In this document: in pieces, positions 1 to 8,051 of the stretch
How the letters are laid out: each line of letters begins with the position of its first letter
Position numbering within the stretch: the stretch's first letter is position 1
Assembly: GCA_023100825.1 (NCBI GenBank)
Contig: CP095846.1
Coordinates: forward strand, 3,720,001-3,784,000
Source: Nocardioidaceae bacterium SCSIO 66511
GTDB lineage: Bacteria > Actinomycetota > Actinomycetes > Propionibacteriales > Nocardioidaceae
DNA: 64,000 bases
Reading direction: 5' to 3'
Notes under the pieces: generated by a model
The model's database searches: none
Told to the model about the DNA's origin: nothing
The model's input: only the letters and a program-made list of their open reading frames with translations
Position numbers and translations under genes: made by a program

Positions 1-1
1 G

Positions 2-286
2 TCGGTTGCCGCGCTCAAATCCGAACCCGGCAGGGAGCTGCAGATCCACGGCAGCTCACGCCTGGCGGGCGCTCTGCTGCCCGCGGGCATTGTCGACACG
101 TTGCGGCTCGTGGTCGCACCGGTCGTCGTGGGCAGCGGCCGACGCCTCTTCACCCGTCCCGACACCGCCACTGGTCTGCACCTGGTCGAGCACGCGGTCA
201 CGCCCGGCGGACTCGTGTTGCTCGAATACGAGGTACTCGAGCAACCGACGCTCGCCGACTACCAAGGCGTCACGGCATTGGCTTGA
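2..286 (+). CDS. RibD C-terminal / dihydrofolate reductase-like protein (3' end only)
   Basis: The open frame enters from the left edge and ends at a TGA at 284-286, so only the last 94 codons are visible. The piece contains an HGSSRLAGALL segment and an RLVVAPVVVGSGRRLF segment. These match the end of the Rossmann-like core of the RibD C-terminal/dihydrofolate reductase-like family, in which GSG-RLF is a common nucleotide-pocket signature. Such proteins are NADPH-dependent reductases of usually unknown substrate in actinobacteria. It converges on the cystathionine beta-synthase gene, with 21 bases between them. The start lies outside the window, so length and regulation cannot be judged. Confidence 0.75.
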   Translation, partial: SVAALKSEPGRELQIHGSSRLAGALLPAGIVDTLRLVVAPVVVGSGRRLFTRPDTATGLHLVEHAVTPGGLVLLEYEVLEQPTLADYQGVTALA

Positions 287-307
287 CGGTGGAGGTACGT
301 CGGCGGG

Positions 308-1678
308 TCAGCCCTGACTGATGAAACCGAGCAGATCGTGTCGGGTGAGTACGCCCACCGGCATACCGTCCTCGTGAACCAGTACGGCGTCGGCCGACTC
401 CAGCGCCGATACTGCCTCCGCGATCGGCTCACTCGCACCGATGGTCGGCAACGGCGGACCGAGGTGCATCTCGACCGTGTCGGCGAGCTGAGCCTTCCCG
501 GCGAAGATGTCCTCCATCAGCTCGCGCTCGCTCACCGCGCCGGATACTTCGGCGGCCATGATCGGCGGCTCAGCATTCAGCACCGGGATCTGCGACACGT
601 CGTACTCGCGTAGCGTGGCGACGGCCTCGGCGATCGTCTCGTGCGGGTGGGTGTGGACCAGATCGGGCAGCGACCCGTCCTTACCTCGCAGCACTTCGCC
701 GATCGTACGCTCCTGGCCCTTGGGCAAGAAGCCGTAGCGTCCGAGCCACTCGTCGTCGAACACCTTGGTGAGGTAGCCGCGACCGCCATCGGGCAGCAAC
801 ACGACGATCACCGCGTCGGGATCCTGCAGATCCTCGGCCAGACGTACGGCCGCAGCGACGGCCATGCCGCCCGAGCCACCGACCAACATCGCTTCCTCGC
901 GGGCGAGCTGACGGGTGGTCAGGAACGAGTCCTTATCGCTGATCTCGATGATCCGGTCACAGATATCGCGATCGTAGGTCGTCGGCCAGAAGTCCTCGCC
1001 AACGCCTTCGACCAGGTACGGGCGGCCGGTGCCGCCGGAGTACACCGACCCGTGCGGGTCGGCGCCGACGATCTGGACCCGACCGTCGCTCTTCTCCTTC
1101 AAGTACTTGCCGGTGCCGCTCACGGTGCCGCCGGTGCCGATACCGGCAACGAAGTGGGTGATGCGCCCCTCGGTCTGCTCCCAGATCTCCGGGCCGGTGG
1201 TCTCGTAGTGCGAACGCGGGTTGTTCGGGTTCGAGTACTGGTCCGGCTTCCACGCGCCTTCGGTCTCCGCGACGAGCCGATCGGAGACGCTGTAGTAGGA
1301 GTCCGGATGCTCGGGCGGCACCGCGGTCGGGCACACGACGACGTCAGCGCCGTAGGCCTTGAGCACGTTGCGCTTGTCTTCACTGACTTTGTCGGGGCAC
1401 ACGAAGATGCAGTGGTAACCCTTCTGCTGCGCGACCATCGCGAGCCCGACGCCGGTGTTGCCGCTGGTCGGTTCGACGATCGTGCCGCCGGGTTTCAGCG
1501 AGCCGTCCTGTTCGGCGGCCTCGACCATCCGGGTCGCGATGCGATCCTTGACGCTGCCGCCTGGATTGAGGTACTCGACTTTCGCGAGAATCGTGCCGGG
1601 CGCTCCGCGCGTCGATTGGTTCAACCGGACGAGCGGGGTGTCACCGATGAGGTCGAGTAGCGAGTCAACGTAGTCCAC
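308..1678 (-). CDS. cbs: Cystathionine beta-synthase, PLP enzyme with C-terminal CBS pair
   Basis: This 456-residue protein condenses serine and homocysteine to cystathionine, the first step of reverse transsulfuration. The N-terminal two thirds is a fold-type II PLP domain: NPGGSVKDR near residue 40 carries the PLP lysine, SGNTGVGLA binds the cofactor phosphate, and GTGGTVSGTGKYLKEK follows near 190. The last roughly 120 residues hold two CBS motifs (THPHETIAEAVATLREYDVSQIPVL and GASEPIAEAVSALESADAVLV), as in full-length CBS and unlike the shorter cysteine synthases. The start is a GTG with an AAGG-type ribosome site upstream. It is divergent from the GDSL hydrolase. The bulk length and both domains agree with the family; cysteine synthase is the main alternative, made unlikely by the CBS pair. 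Confidence 0.93.
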   Translation of the reverse strand: MDYVDSLLDLIGDTPLVRLNQSTRGAPGTILAKVEYLNPGGSVKDRIATRMVEAAEQDGSLKPGGTIVEPTSGNTGVGLAMVAQQKGYHCIFVCPDKVSEDKRNVLKAYGADVVVCPTAVPPEHPDSYYSVSDRLVAETEGAWKPDQYSNPNNPRSHYETTGPEIWEQTEGRITHFVAGIGTGGTVSGTGKYLKEKSDGRVQIVGADPHGSVYSGGTGRPYLVEGVGEDFWPTTYDRDICDRIIEISDKDSFLTTRQLAREEAMLVGGSGGMAVAAAVRLAEDLQDPDAVIVVLLPDGGRGYLTKVFDDEWLGRYGFLPKGQERTIGEVLRGKDGSLPDLVHTHPHETIAEAVATLREYDVSQIPVLNAEPPIMAAEVSGAVSERELMEDIFAGKAQLADTVEMHLGPPLPTIGASEPIAEAVSALESADAVLVHEDGMPVGVLTRHDLLGFISQG

Positions 1679-1779
1679 ACCGAGTACCTTACGGCGCAGT
1701 GGTTCTCGGCGTCAGACACTGCCATGTCGTACGTACTTATTCGCTGCGGTTTGTCGGTCCGATCGGGCATCATTGAGGT

Positions 1780-2736
1780 ATGCAGACCAATCGAGCAGCC
1801 CGCCGACTCGCACTCGCCGCCGCCTACGGCGGCGGGAGTGTCGGCCTGCTCGGTGGCGCCCTCTGGGGAGTGATGAAGACCGAGGCGGGTCTCGCCCGTC
1901 GTACGATCGGCGACGCCAACGGCAAGCCACCATCCGGTGACGGCGTCTACGGCCGCGAGCTCGCCGGCGACGTCCTTGGGTTCGCCATGCTGGGTGACTC
2001 CGCAGCCGCCGGATATGGAGTCAGCAACGGGCTCGATACACCCGCGGCCCTGATCGGCGACGCGCTCTCGGGTCTGTGCGGCAGACCCGTACGCGCGGTG
2101 TGCCATGCGTTCGTCGGCGCACAGACGTCCGATCTCGACGGCCAGATCGATCGCGCACTCACGTACCGACCCGATGTCGCGGCGATCGTGGTCGGCACCA
2201 ATGACGTCACACATTCGGTGTTGCCCTCGGAGTCGGTTCGCCGACTCGGCGAGGCGGTTCGCCGGTTGCGCGAGGCGGGCTGCGAAGTCGTCGTCGGGAC
2301 GTGCCCCGACCTGGGCACCATCAAGCCGATCCGGCAGCCGCTGCGCTCGTTCGCACGGATGTGGAGTCGCCATTTGGCGGCCCGCCAGGCGGTCGAGGTC
2401 GTCGAGTCGGGCGGTCGATCCGTGTCGCTCGGAAGCCTGCTCGGCCGCGATTTCGAACAAGCACCGCAGGTGTTCTTCAGCGATGACAAGTTCCATCCGT
2501 CCGAGACCGGTTACGCGAGCATGGTTGCGGTGATGTTCCCGGCGATCGCACGAGCGAGCGGTCACGAGATCGCAGACGACGACGCGGTGGCCCACACGCC
2601 GAGCCGAGTGCTGTCGGTTGGGTCCGCTGCCCGCCAGGCCGCACAGCATTCGGGCACCGAGATGTCCCGCGTACCTTCCGGCACGAAGCGCTGGCACAGC
2701 GGGCGGTCGGCGGTGATCAGACGTATTCGTCGCTGA
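1780..2736 (+). CDS. SGNH/GDSL-family hydrolase
   Basis: A 318-residue probable esterase or lipase. The catalytic blocks are visible in order: the nucleophile block LGDSAAAGYG (about residue 71), the block III motif VVGTNDV (about 142) and the Asp-His block DDKFHPS (about 235). The first 33 residues contain a hydrophobic stretch (LALAAAYGGGSVGLLGGAL), so it is probably membrane-anchored or exported. The last about 60 residues are low-complexity and basic and lie outside the fold. A CANNNT box begins 12 bases before the ATG, and GAGG lies just upstream, so the mode of initiation is unclear. Substrate is not predictable. Confidence 0.85.
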   Translation: MQTNRAARRLALAAAYGGGSVGLLGGALWGVMKTEAGLARRTIGDANGKPPSGDGVYGRELAGDVLGFAMLGDSAAAGYGVSNGLDTPAALIGDALSGLCGRPVRAVCHAFVGAQTSDLDGQIDRALTYRPDVAAIVVGTNDVTHSVLPSESVRRLGEAVRRLREAGCEVVVGTCPDLGTIKPIRQPLRSFARMWSRHLAARQAVEVVESGGRSVSLGSLLGRDFEQAPQVFFSDDKFHPSETGYASMVAVMFPAIARASGHEIADDDAVAHTPSRVLSVGSAARQAAQHSGTEMSRVPSGTKRWHSGRSAVIRRIRR

Positions 2737-2760
2737 GCTTCTCTGGCGGCCGAAATGCAA

Positions 2761-2795
2761 TCGGGCCGCCCGGTCATTTCGACCGGGCGGCCCGA
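2761..2795. terminator. Bidirectional terminator hairpin
   Basis: A perfect 15-bp inverted repeat (arms 2761-2775 and 2781-2795, TCGGGCCGCCCGGTC and its complement) encloses a 5-base ATTTC loop. It lies between the convergent GDSL hydrolase and Bax-inhibitor-like genes, where one structure can end transcripts from both sides. There is no long T-run, as is usual for terminators in high-GC actinobacteria. Confidence 0.8.
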
Positions 2796-2815
2796 CTTAC
2801 GTGACTGGGCGACTA

Positions 2816-3655
2816 TCAGTCGCCACTGGCGAAGATCGCCGCGATGCGCAGCATCTCGATGTAGATCCACACGAGGGTCACGGTGAGGCCGAACGCCGCT
2901 CGCCACGACTCGCGCTCCGGTAGCCCCGCGGCGACGCCGCGCTCGACGAAATCGAAGTCGAGGATCAGGCAGAGGACGCCGATCACGACGGCCACGCAGC
3001 TGACCAGCAGGCCGAACATGCTGAAGTCGCGGAAGCCGAAGTCGGCGCCGAAGAAGCTGAGCACGAAGTTCAACAGGGCGACGGCGACGAATCCGAACAG
3101 TGCTGCCATGACGCCACGACGGAACTTGTCGGTCACCTTGATGTTGAAGACCTTGTACACGGTGAGCGTGCCGGCGAAGGCGGCGATCGTACCGAGCACG
3201 GCCTGCGCCACGATCGAGGTGTCGCCGCCGATGAACGAGACGATCGTCTTCGAGAGCGCGCCGATGAAGACGCCCTCGACGATCGCGTACGCAATGACCA
3301 GGCCGGGGCTGACGACTCGCTTGAACGAGTTCACCATCGCGAGACCGAAGCCGGCGATGGCCCCGACGAACGCGAGCGTGTAGGTGAGGTTGACCGCGTC
3401 CTGGTCGACAGTCGCGCCGTCGACCAGCGGGCCGATGAACAGCCAGGTGGCGAACGCCGACAACGCGACCAGCGCCAACGTGATCGCGGTGCGCTGTACG
3501 ACGGTCTCGACGGTCATCCGCGGCGTGACCTGCGGACTGCCGTGGTCGCCGAGGTCGATCGACCAGCTGGACGGGTCGGTGTATCCGGCCGACTGCTGGG
3601 TCGCTGTGCCGTTGAACCCGTCGCTCCGTGCGAATACCGGGTTGTTGCTCTGCAT
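2816..3655 (-). CDS. Bax inhibitor-1/YccA-family membrane protein
   Basis: A 279-residue integral membrane protein with about seven hydrophobic segments starting near residue 55 after a Ser/Asn-rich cytoplasmic tail. The segments GIFGAL-like EGVFIGALS and the C-terminal LTVTLVWIYIEMLRI are typical of the actinobacterial YccA/Bax-inhibitor branch (UPF0005). The family includes pH-sensitive calcium leak channels, but a role in bacteria is not settled. It is transcribed alone toward the terminator at 2761-2795. Upstream lies structured repeat A, so its promoter must sit within about 120 bases. The start is an ATG preceded by CGGAGG-like sequence. Confidence 0.88.
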   Translation of the reverse strand: MQSNNPVFARSDGFNGTATQQSAGYTDPSSWSIDLGDHGSPQVTPRMTVETVVQRTAITLALVALSAFATWLFIGPLVDGATVDQDAVNLTYTLAFVGAIAGFGLAMVNSFKRVVSPGLVIAYAIVEGVFIGALSKTIVSFIGGDTSIVAQAVLGTIAAFAGTLTVYKVFNIKVTDKFRRGVMAALFGFVAVALLNFVLSFFGADFGFRDFSMFGLLVSCVAVVIGVLCLILDFDFVERGVAAGLPERESWRAAFGLTVTLVWIYIEMLRIAAIFASGD

Positions 3656-3777
3656 GGTTCCTCCGTGAGGGGGCGATCCCGCTGTCGGGGCGTGACTACA
3701 CCCTATCCAACGGTTGAAGACCCATGGTTCATCCCCGTAGAACTAGGCGATCTATGCAACGAGTCGGATGCCGACCG

Positions 3778-4250
3778 GCTGTCCCGCTCTACTTTGGTTC
3801 GACTACTCGCCTGCCCGGTTCCGCCCGCTGTCGGCTCTCCCACTTGCTCCGGTCGGGCAAAAGACGCGGCGACGCGGGAGCCGAAGCTACGTGGCTCGGC
3901 TTGCTTGCCGGCTAACTCATTCTGGTCGGCTTTTGCGCGGTCGGCGGTGGTGGTTTACCAAGTAAACATGGTGAAACTCCACTTTGCACGGCAGCCACAC
4001 CGTGCAAAGTGACAGGTTGCCGTGCCCGCTGGTACGCCAGCGACCACCGGTACTGGAGTGACACCGAAACCGAACGTTACCCCGAACGCATATTAAGGTT
4101 GCCGGGAAACCCGCCAAGCAACCGAATTGGCGTGGCGCGTCCGCGCGTCGCCGCGTCTTTTCCAAGCCGAAGTAGCGAGGAAAGCCGAGAGCGATCCGGA
4201 ATCGGGCAGGCGGGTAGTCGCCGGGACGAGCCGGGAAAGGCAGCAGAGCC
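3778..4250 (-). repeat. Intergenic structured repeat, copy A (complete, inverted)
   Basis: This fills the 595-base gap between the Bax-inhibitor-like gene and the lipoprotein gene. The centre is a perfect 12-bp hairpin (arms 3980-3991 CACTTTGCACGG and 4000-4011, 8-base loop). It is flanked on both sides by inverted arms that contain the 18-mer AAAAGACGCGGCGACGCG (3859-3876) and its complement (4144-4161), followed outward by CCGACAGCG and GGGCAGGCG words. The same organisation recurs at about 55.6-56.2 kb and in shortened form at 21.7 and 59.1 kb. No transposase or convincing gene is present; the short open frames through it are not kept in all copies. Confidence 0.85.
3980..4011. ncRNA. Conserved 12-8-12 hairpin of repeat family, copy A
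   Basis: Perfect inverted repeat with 12-bp arms and an 8-base loop. The other copies are at 21807-21838, 55843-55874 and 59236-59267. Arm and loop lengths are identical in all four. Whether the element is transcribed is not known; it is entered as ncRNA only because the conservation is of base pairing. Confidence 0.45.
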
Positions 4251-4787
4251 CTAGATCGGGTTGTACACGTTCACCTGCGGATTGGCATCCGTCCCGGAGA
4301 TGTCGCAGACGATGGTGAGCGTCTGGCCGCCCTTCATCTCCACGTCGGCGGTGGCGACGACGTTCTCATCGCCGCCGTCGAAGGACACCTCGTCGATTCC
4401 CGGCCAGGTGTCTTTCGGCTCGACCGACTCGCAGGTATCGAGCACGACCTGGGCGTCGATCGGCAGATCGTCGGGGTCGTCGGGCTCGTCGGATTCGAGG
4501 TCGTCGGGGATGGCCCCGTTGTCGTCACCGTCATCCTCAGCGTCGTCGTCATCCTTGTTGTTCTTCTTGTGCTTGTGGTGACCTTTGCCCTTGTGGTCGT
4601 CGTCGTCCTCGGTGGTGTCCTCGGCGTCGTCGGCCGGTTCGGTCGTGTCGTCGGCGTCGTCCTCGGATGTCGGATCGGACTGCGACGTGTTCTCGGTCGT
4701 CGGTTCGTCGTCGGAATCATCGCCGCACCCGGCGACGGCGAGCGCCAGCACGGCGGCGCAGATGACGGCGGACAGGCGGCGTCCCAT
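4251..4787 (-). CDS. Acidic secreted lipoprotein of unknown function
   Basis: 178 residues from the ATG at 4787, which has a good AGGAGAG ribosome site. The longer upstream frame would destroy the signal peptide, so it was rejected. The N-terminus is a lipoprotein signal with lipobox LAVAGC (Cys at about 21). Residues about 25-85 are an Asp/Glu/Thr/Ser-rich linker interrupted by a Lys/His patch (KGKGHHKHKKNNK), a possible metal-binding stretch. The C-terminal about 75 residues form a small beta-rich domain with two cysteines (DTCESV and TIVCDISG). I do not recognise the family. Expected location is the outer face of the membrane. Confidence 0.75.
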   Translation of the reverse strand: MGRRLSAVICAAVLALAVAGCGDDSDDEPTTENTSQSDPTSEDDADDTTEPADDAEDTTEDDDDHKGKGHHKHKKNNKDDDDAEDDGDDNGAIPDDLESDEPDDPDDLPIDAQVVLDTCESVEPKDTWPGIDEVSFDGGDENVVATADVEMKGGQTLTIVCDISGTDANPQVNVYNPI

Positions 4788-4877
4788 GGAGATCTCTCCT
4801 CGACTGGCAGCGAGCAACGGCAAGCGCGCCCAGCGTAGAGGAGACGACGGGCCACAAGTCGGCCAGTCCGGTGCACC

Positions 4878-4906
4878 TTGCCCGACCGATCGGTCGGTTC
4901 TATGCT
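4878..4906 (+). promoter_or_regulatory. paaN promoter with palindromic operator
   Basis: A -35 box TTGCCC (4878-4883) and a -10 box TATGCT (4901-4906) are spaced by 17 bases. The spacer holds a perfect 16-bp palindrome CCGACCGATCGGTCGG (4882-4897). A protein bound there would block RNA polymerase. The half-site CCGACCGA recurs in the paaA promoter at 17588-17609. A TetR-type PaaR repressor, probably encoded at 6625-7242, is the likely ligand (inference). Confidence 0.75.
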
Positions 4907-4940
4907 GCCTGACGACGGCTCTCGCTACCCGAAGGACTCC

Positions 4941-6632
4941 ATGAACTCCGCTCCCGCCGATATCGACGCCCTCGTTGCCAAGCATGCAGATCTCCTCGAG
5001 AACGCCCAGCACGCGGCGCGCACGCGCGAGTATTTCTCTGCGTTCCCGGAGTCGCCGAGCCCGCGCGTCTACGGAGACGAAGCCGCGGCAGCCGGCGAGG
5101 ACGCGTTCCGCGCCGCGCTGGGTTCGACCTTCGAGCTCGGCCAGCCGACCGACGGCACGCTGGTGGGCAGTGAGGCATCACCGTACGGCCTCGACCTCGG
5201 CGTGCAGTACGAACGCGCGAGCGTCGACCAGCTCGTCGAGGCGTCGCAGAATGCCAAGTACGCCTGGCGTTCGGCAACACCGGAGCAGCGCGCTTCGGTG
5301 TGCACCGAGATCCTGACCCGCATCAACCACCGCAGCTTCGAGCTTGCCCATGCAGTCATGCACACGTCGGGGCAGGCGTTCGTGATGGCATTCCAGGCCG
5401 GCGGGCCCAACGCTCAGGACCGCGGCCTCGAGGCGGTCGCGTACGCGCTCACTGAGCAGACGAGGCACGCGGCCACGGTTCTGTGGGAGAAGCCGCAGGG
5501 CAAGCGTCCGCCGCTGCGGATGCAGAAGGAGTTCACCCCGGTCGCACGCGGAATCGGCCTGGTGGTCTGCTGCAACACGTTCCCGACGTGGAACGCGTAC
5601 CCGGGTCTCTTCGCCAGCCTGGCGACCGGCAACACCGTGATCGTGAAGCCGCACCCACACGCCGTACTACCGCTCGCGATCACGGTTTCGATCGCCCGTG
5701 ACGTGCTGTCGGAGTACGGCTTCGACCCGAATGTCGTACTCCTCGCACCCGAGGACGACGGTGACCATCTCGCCGCCGACCTCGCGCTCGACCCGCATAT
5801 CGGGATCGTCGACTTCACCGGATCCACGGCGTTCGGCGAGTGGCTCGAACGCAACGCCCGGCAGGCGCTCGTCTACACGGAGAAGGCCGGGGTCAACTCG
5901 GTCATCTTCGAGTCCACCGATTCGTACCGGGCTGCACTCGGCAACCTCGCTTTCACCCTGAGCCTCTACTCGGGCCAGATGTGCACCACGACGCAGAACA
6001 TCCTCGTCCCCGCCGCGGGCATCTCGACCGACGAGGGTACGAAAACCCGCGCCGAGTTCGCCGTCGACCTCGGCGAGGCGCTCGACCAATTGCTGGGCGA
6101 CGACGAGAAGGCCGCCGGCCTGCTCGGCGGCATCGTGAGCGATGACGTCGCCAAGCGACTGAACGCCGCCGCCGCGAGCCCCGACCTGGCGATCGCGAAC
6201 CGTCCGGTCAAGGTCGACCAGTGGCCTGATGCCCGGATCTACACGCCGGTCGTACTCCTCGCGAAGACCTCCGACGACCATACGTACACCCAGGAGTGCT
6301 TCGGGCCAGTGTCGTTTCTGGTCGAGACGGCCGACCGTGACGAAGCCGTAACAGTCCTCGCCGACCTGACGAAGGAGCAAGGAGCCCTGACCGCGGGCGT
6401 CTACTCGACCGACGAGGCGTACCTCCAGCGTGTACGCGAGGCGGCGCTCGACGCGGGCGTCGCATTGTCGGAGAACCTCACCGGTGGAGTGTTCGTCAAC
6501 CAGACGGCGGCGTTCTCCGACTTCCACGCGACAGGCGCGAACCCCGCCGCCAATGCGACGTACGTCGACGGTCACTTCGTCGCCGGGCGCTTCCGCTTCA
6601 TCGGGACCCGGCGGCACGCGCCGAATGAGTAG
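4941..6632 (+). CDS. paaN: Phenylacetate degradation protein PaaN (aldehyde dehydrogenase family)
   Basis: 563 residues from the ATG at 4941, which has GAAGGA upstream; an in-frame start at 4878 lies inside the promoter. The protein is an aldehyde dehydrogenase-fold enzyme of the actinobacterial PaaN type, without the MaoC-like hydratase half of the E. coli ring-opening enzyme PaaZ. Visible are GNTVIVKPHPHAVLP (cofactor site) and YSGQMCTTTQN, in which the cysteine is the expected nucleophile. In the phenylacetyl-CoA pathway it would oxidise the open-chain semialdehyde formed after ring cleavage. The downstream TetR gene overlaps it by eight bases, so the two are co-transcribed. Confidence 0.88.
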   Translation: MNSAPADIDALVAKHADLLENAQHAARTREYFSAFPESPSPRVYGDEAAAAGEDAFRAALGSTFELGQPTDGTLVGSEASPYGLDLGVQYERASVDQLVEASQNAKYAWRSATPEQRASVCTEILTRINHRSFELAHAVMHTSGQAFVMAFQAGGPNAQDRGLEAVAYALTEQTRHAATVLWEKPQGKRPPLRMQKEFTPVARGIGLVVCCNTFPTWNAYPGLFASLATGNTVIVKPHPHAVLPLAITVSIARDVLSEYGFDPNVVLLAPEDDGDHLAADLALDPHIGIVDFTGSTAFGEWLERNARQALVYTEKAGVNSVIFESTDSYRAALGNLAFTLSLYSGQMCTTTQNILVPAAGISTDEGTKTRAEFAVDLGEALDQLLGDDEKAAGLLGGIVSDDVAKRLNAAAASPDLAIANRPVKVDQWPDARIYTPVVLLAKTSDDHTYTQECFGPVSFLVETADRDEAVTVLADLTKEQGALTAGVYSTDEAYLQRVREAALDAGVALSENLTGGVFVNQTAAFSDFHATGANPAANATYVDGHFVAGRFRFIGTRRHAPNE

Positions 6633-7242
6633 ACAATCGCGGCCGAAGGTCCTCCCGTCGGGCGAGCCGCGCCCGCGGTACGACGCAGCCAAGCTGCTCG
6701 ACGTCGCAGCCCGGGTGTTCACCGAGCACGGCTACGACGGCACCAGCATGGAGGATCTCTCCCGCGCATCCGGGCTCTCCAAATCGTCGTTGTACCACCA
6801 CGTCTCCAGTAAGGAGGAGCTCCTGCGGCGGGCGCTGGAGCATGCGGTCGATCCGCTGTTCGCGATCATCGACGAGCCGGACGCCAGCCAGGGTCGCGCG
6901 GTCGACCGGCTCGAGTACGTGATCGCCCGTGCCGTCCAGGTCCTCACCGAACGCCTCCCGTACGTCACCTTGCTGCTGCGCGTACACGGCAACACAGACA
7001 CCGAACGCTGGGCGCTCGACCGCCGTCGGGATTTTGACAAAGTGATCGCCCGGCTCGTCCGCGATGCGATCAGCGACGGCGATCTGCGATCCGATCTCGA
7101 TGCCGCGACGACGGCGCGCCTACTTCTCGGCCTGGTCAACTCGCTGATCGAGTGGTACCGCCCCAAGTCCCGGCGAGCGGAGTCGGTCGACCGACTGGCC
7201 GCACACATCACAACGCTCGCCTTCGATGGCCTGCGTACCTGA
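6625..7242 (+). CDS. paaR: TetR-family regulator, probable PaaR
   Basis: 205 residues. The N-terminal helix-turn-helix is clear (AARVFTEHGYDGTSMEDLSR, then LSKSSLYHHVSSKEELL, residues about 25-65); the rest is a helical ligand-binding domain. The ATG overlaps the end of paaN (eight bases), indicating translational coupling. In the actinobacterial paa regulon the TetR-type PaaR represses the catabolic genes and is released by phenylacetyl-CoA. Linkage to paaN and the matching palindromes at 4882-4897 and 17588-17609 support that assignment. The effector is inferred, not shown. Confidence 0.78.
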   Translation: MSRQSRPKVLPSGEPRPRYDAAKLLDVAARVFTEHGYDGTSMEDLSRASGLSKSSLYHHVSSKEELLRRALEHAVDPLFAIIDEPDASQGRAVDRLEYVIARAVQVLTERLPYVTLLLRVHGNTDTERWALDRRRDFDKVIARLVRDAISDGDLRSDLDAATTARLLLGLVNSLIEWYRPKSRRAESVDRLAAHITTLAFDGLRT

Positions 7243-7260
7243 CCGAACGAACAAGGCAGG

Positions 7261-7289
7261 CTTTCGTACGAAAGTAAGTCGTGTACGAT
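7261..7289 (+). promoter_or_regulatory. Autoregulatory site and leaderless promoter of deoR-type gene
   Basis: A perfect 14-bp palindrome CTTTCGTACGAAAG (7261-7274) lies directly upstream of a -10 box TACGAT (7284-7289). The start codon ATG at 7296 is 12 bases from the first T of the box, so the mRNA probably starts at the ATG. The palindrome covers the -35 region, which suits a repressor acting on its own gene. Confidence 0.65.
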
Positions 7290-7295
7290 CGACCA

Positions 7296-8051
7296 ATGAA
7301 CTCGACCCGCCACGCGCAGATCCTGGAGCGGCTGCGCACTACGGACAGGGTCGAGGTACGCGAGCTCGCAGACCTGCTGGATACCTCGGAGGTGACCGTC
7401 CGCCGCGACCTAGACGAGCTTGCCGCGGCCGGCGTTCTCCGGCGCGTACGCGGTGGAGCGATCAGCACGCTCATGCGCGGTGAGGAGCCACCGTACGCGA
7501 TGCGCGAGGCCGAGGCGGGCGCGGCAAAGCAGCGCATCGCCGCCGCGGCCGCCGAGCTGATCCGCGATGGCGAGACGATCGTCGTCGACAGCGGCACAAC
7601 CGGTGTCGCGGCCGCGAGAGCGATTGCAGGCCGAAGAGTGACGGCGATGCCCCTGTCACTGCACGCGGTCAACGAGCTCGTGAGCGGACAAGCCATCGAC
7701 CTACTACTTCCTGGCGGCGCCGTGCGACCCGGCGAGCTTTCGGTCACCGGTCCGCTCGCCGAGCAAAGCCTTGCTGCGTTGCGTTTCGACACCATGCTCC
7801 TGACCTGCTGCGGACTCTCGACCCACACCGGCGCGACGGCGCACGACGTCGCCGACGCGGCGGTGAAGCGGGCCGCCATCGAGTCGTCAGCACGCACCGT
7901 TGCCCTCGTCGACGGCGGCAAGTTCGCGCGTACGGCGATGGCGGTCGTCGCCTCGGTGAGCGAGATCGATGTCGTCGTCACAGACGCGACCGCGCCGAGC
8001 GACGAACTCGACCGGATCCGCGCGGCCGGTGTCGAGGTGATCAGTGTCTGA
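7296..8051 (+). CDS. DeoR/GlpR-family transcriptional repressor
   Basis: 251 residues from the ATG at 7296. The N-terminal winged helix shows the DeoR signature LDTSEVTVRRDLDELAAAG (about 25-43) followed by RVRGGA. The C-terminal DeoRC sugar-phosphate sensor domain contains VVDSGTTG and SLHAVNEL, and ends IDVVVTDATA-like, typical of the family. Effectors are usually phosphorylated sugars. The downstream transporter start overlaps its end by eight bases, so the transporter is the probable target along with the gene itself. A GTG at 7281 is an alternative start but would fall in the promoter. Confidence 0.87.
   Translation: MNSTRHAQILERLRTTDRVEVRELADLLDTSEVTVRRDLDELAAAGVLRRVRGGAISTLMRGEEPPYAMREAEAGAAKQRIAAAAAELIRDGETIVVDSGTTGVAAARAIAGRRVTAMPLSLHAVNELVSGQAIDLLLPGGAVRPGELSVTGPLAEQSLAALRFDTMLLTCCGLSTHTGATAHDVADAAVKRAAIESSARTVALVDGGKFARTAMAVVASVSEIDVVVTDATAPSDELDRIRAAGVEVISV

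Noticed and set aside
641-1660. 339-codon frame antisense to cbs
   Set aside because: The cbs product is complete with PLP and CBS motifs; the antisense frame has no family features.
3917-4254. Short frames through the repeat copies that encode similar peptides (GCRARWYA and related) at 3.9-4.25, 21.5-21.95, 55.6-55.95 and 59.1-59.6 kb
   Set aside because: The similarity follows from the DNA repeat. The frame is broken by a one-base insertion in the 21.8 kb copy, the ends differ, and the palindrome forces similar words on both strands. There is no start or ribosome site in common.
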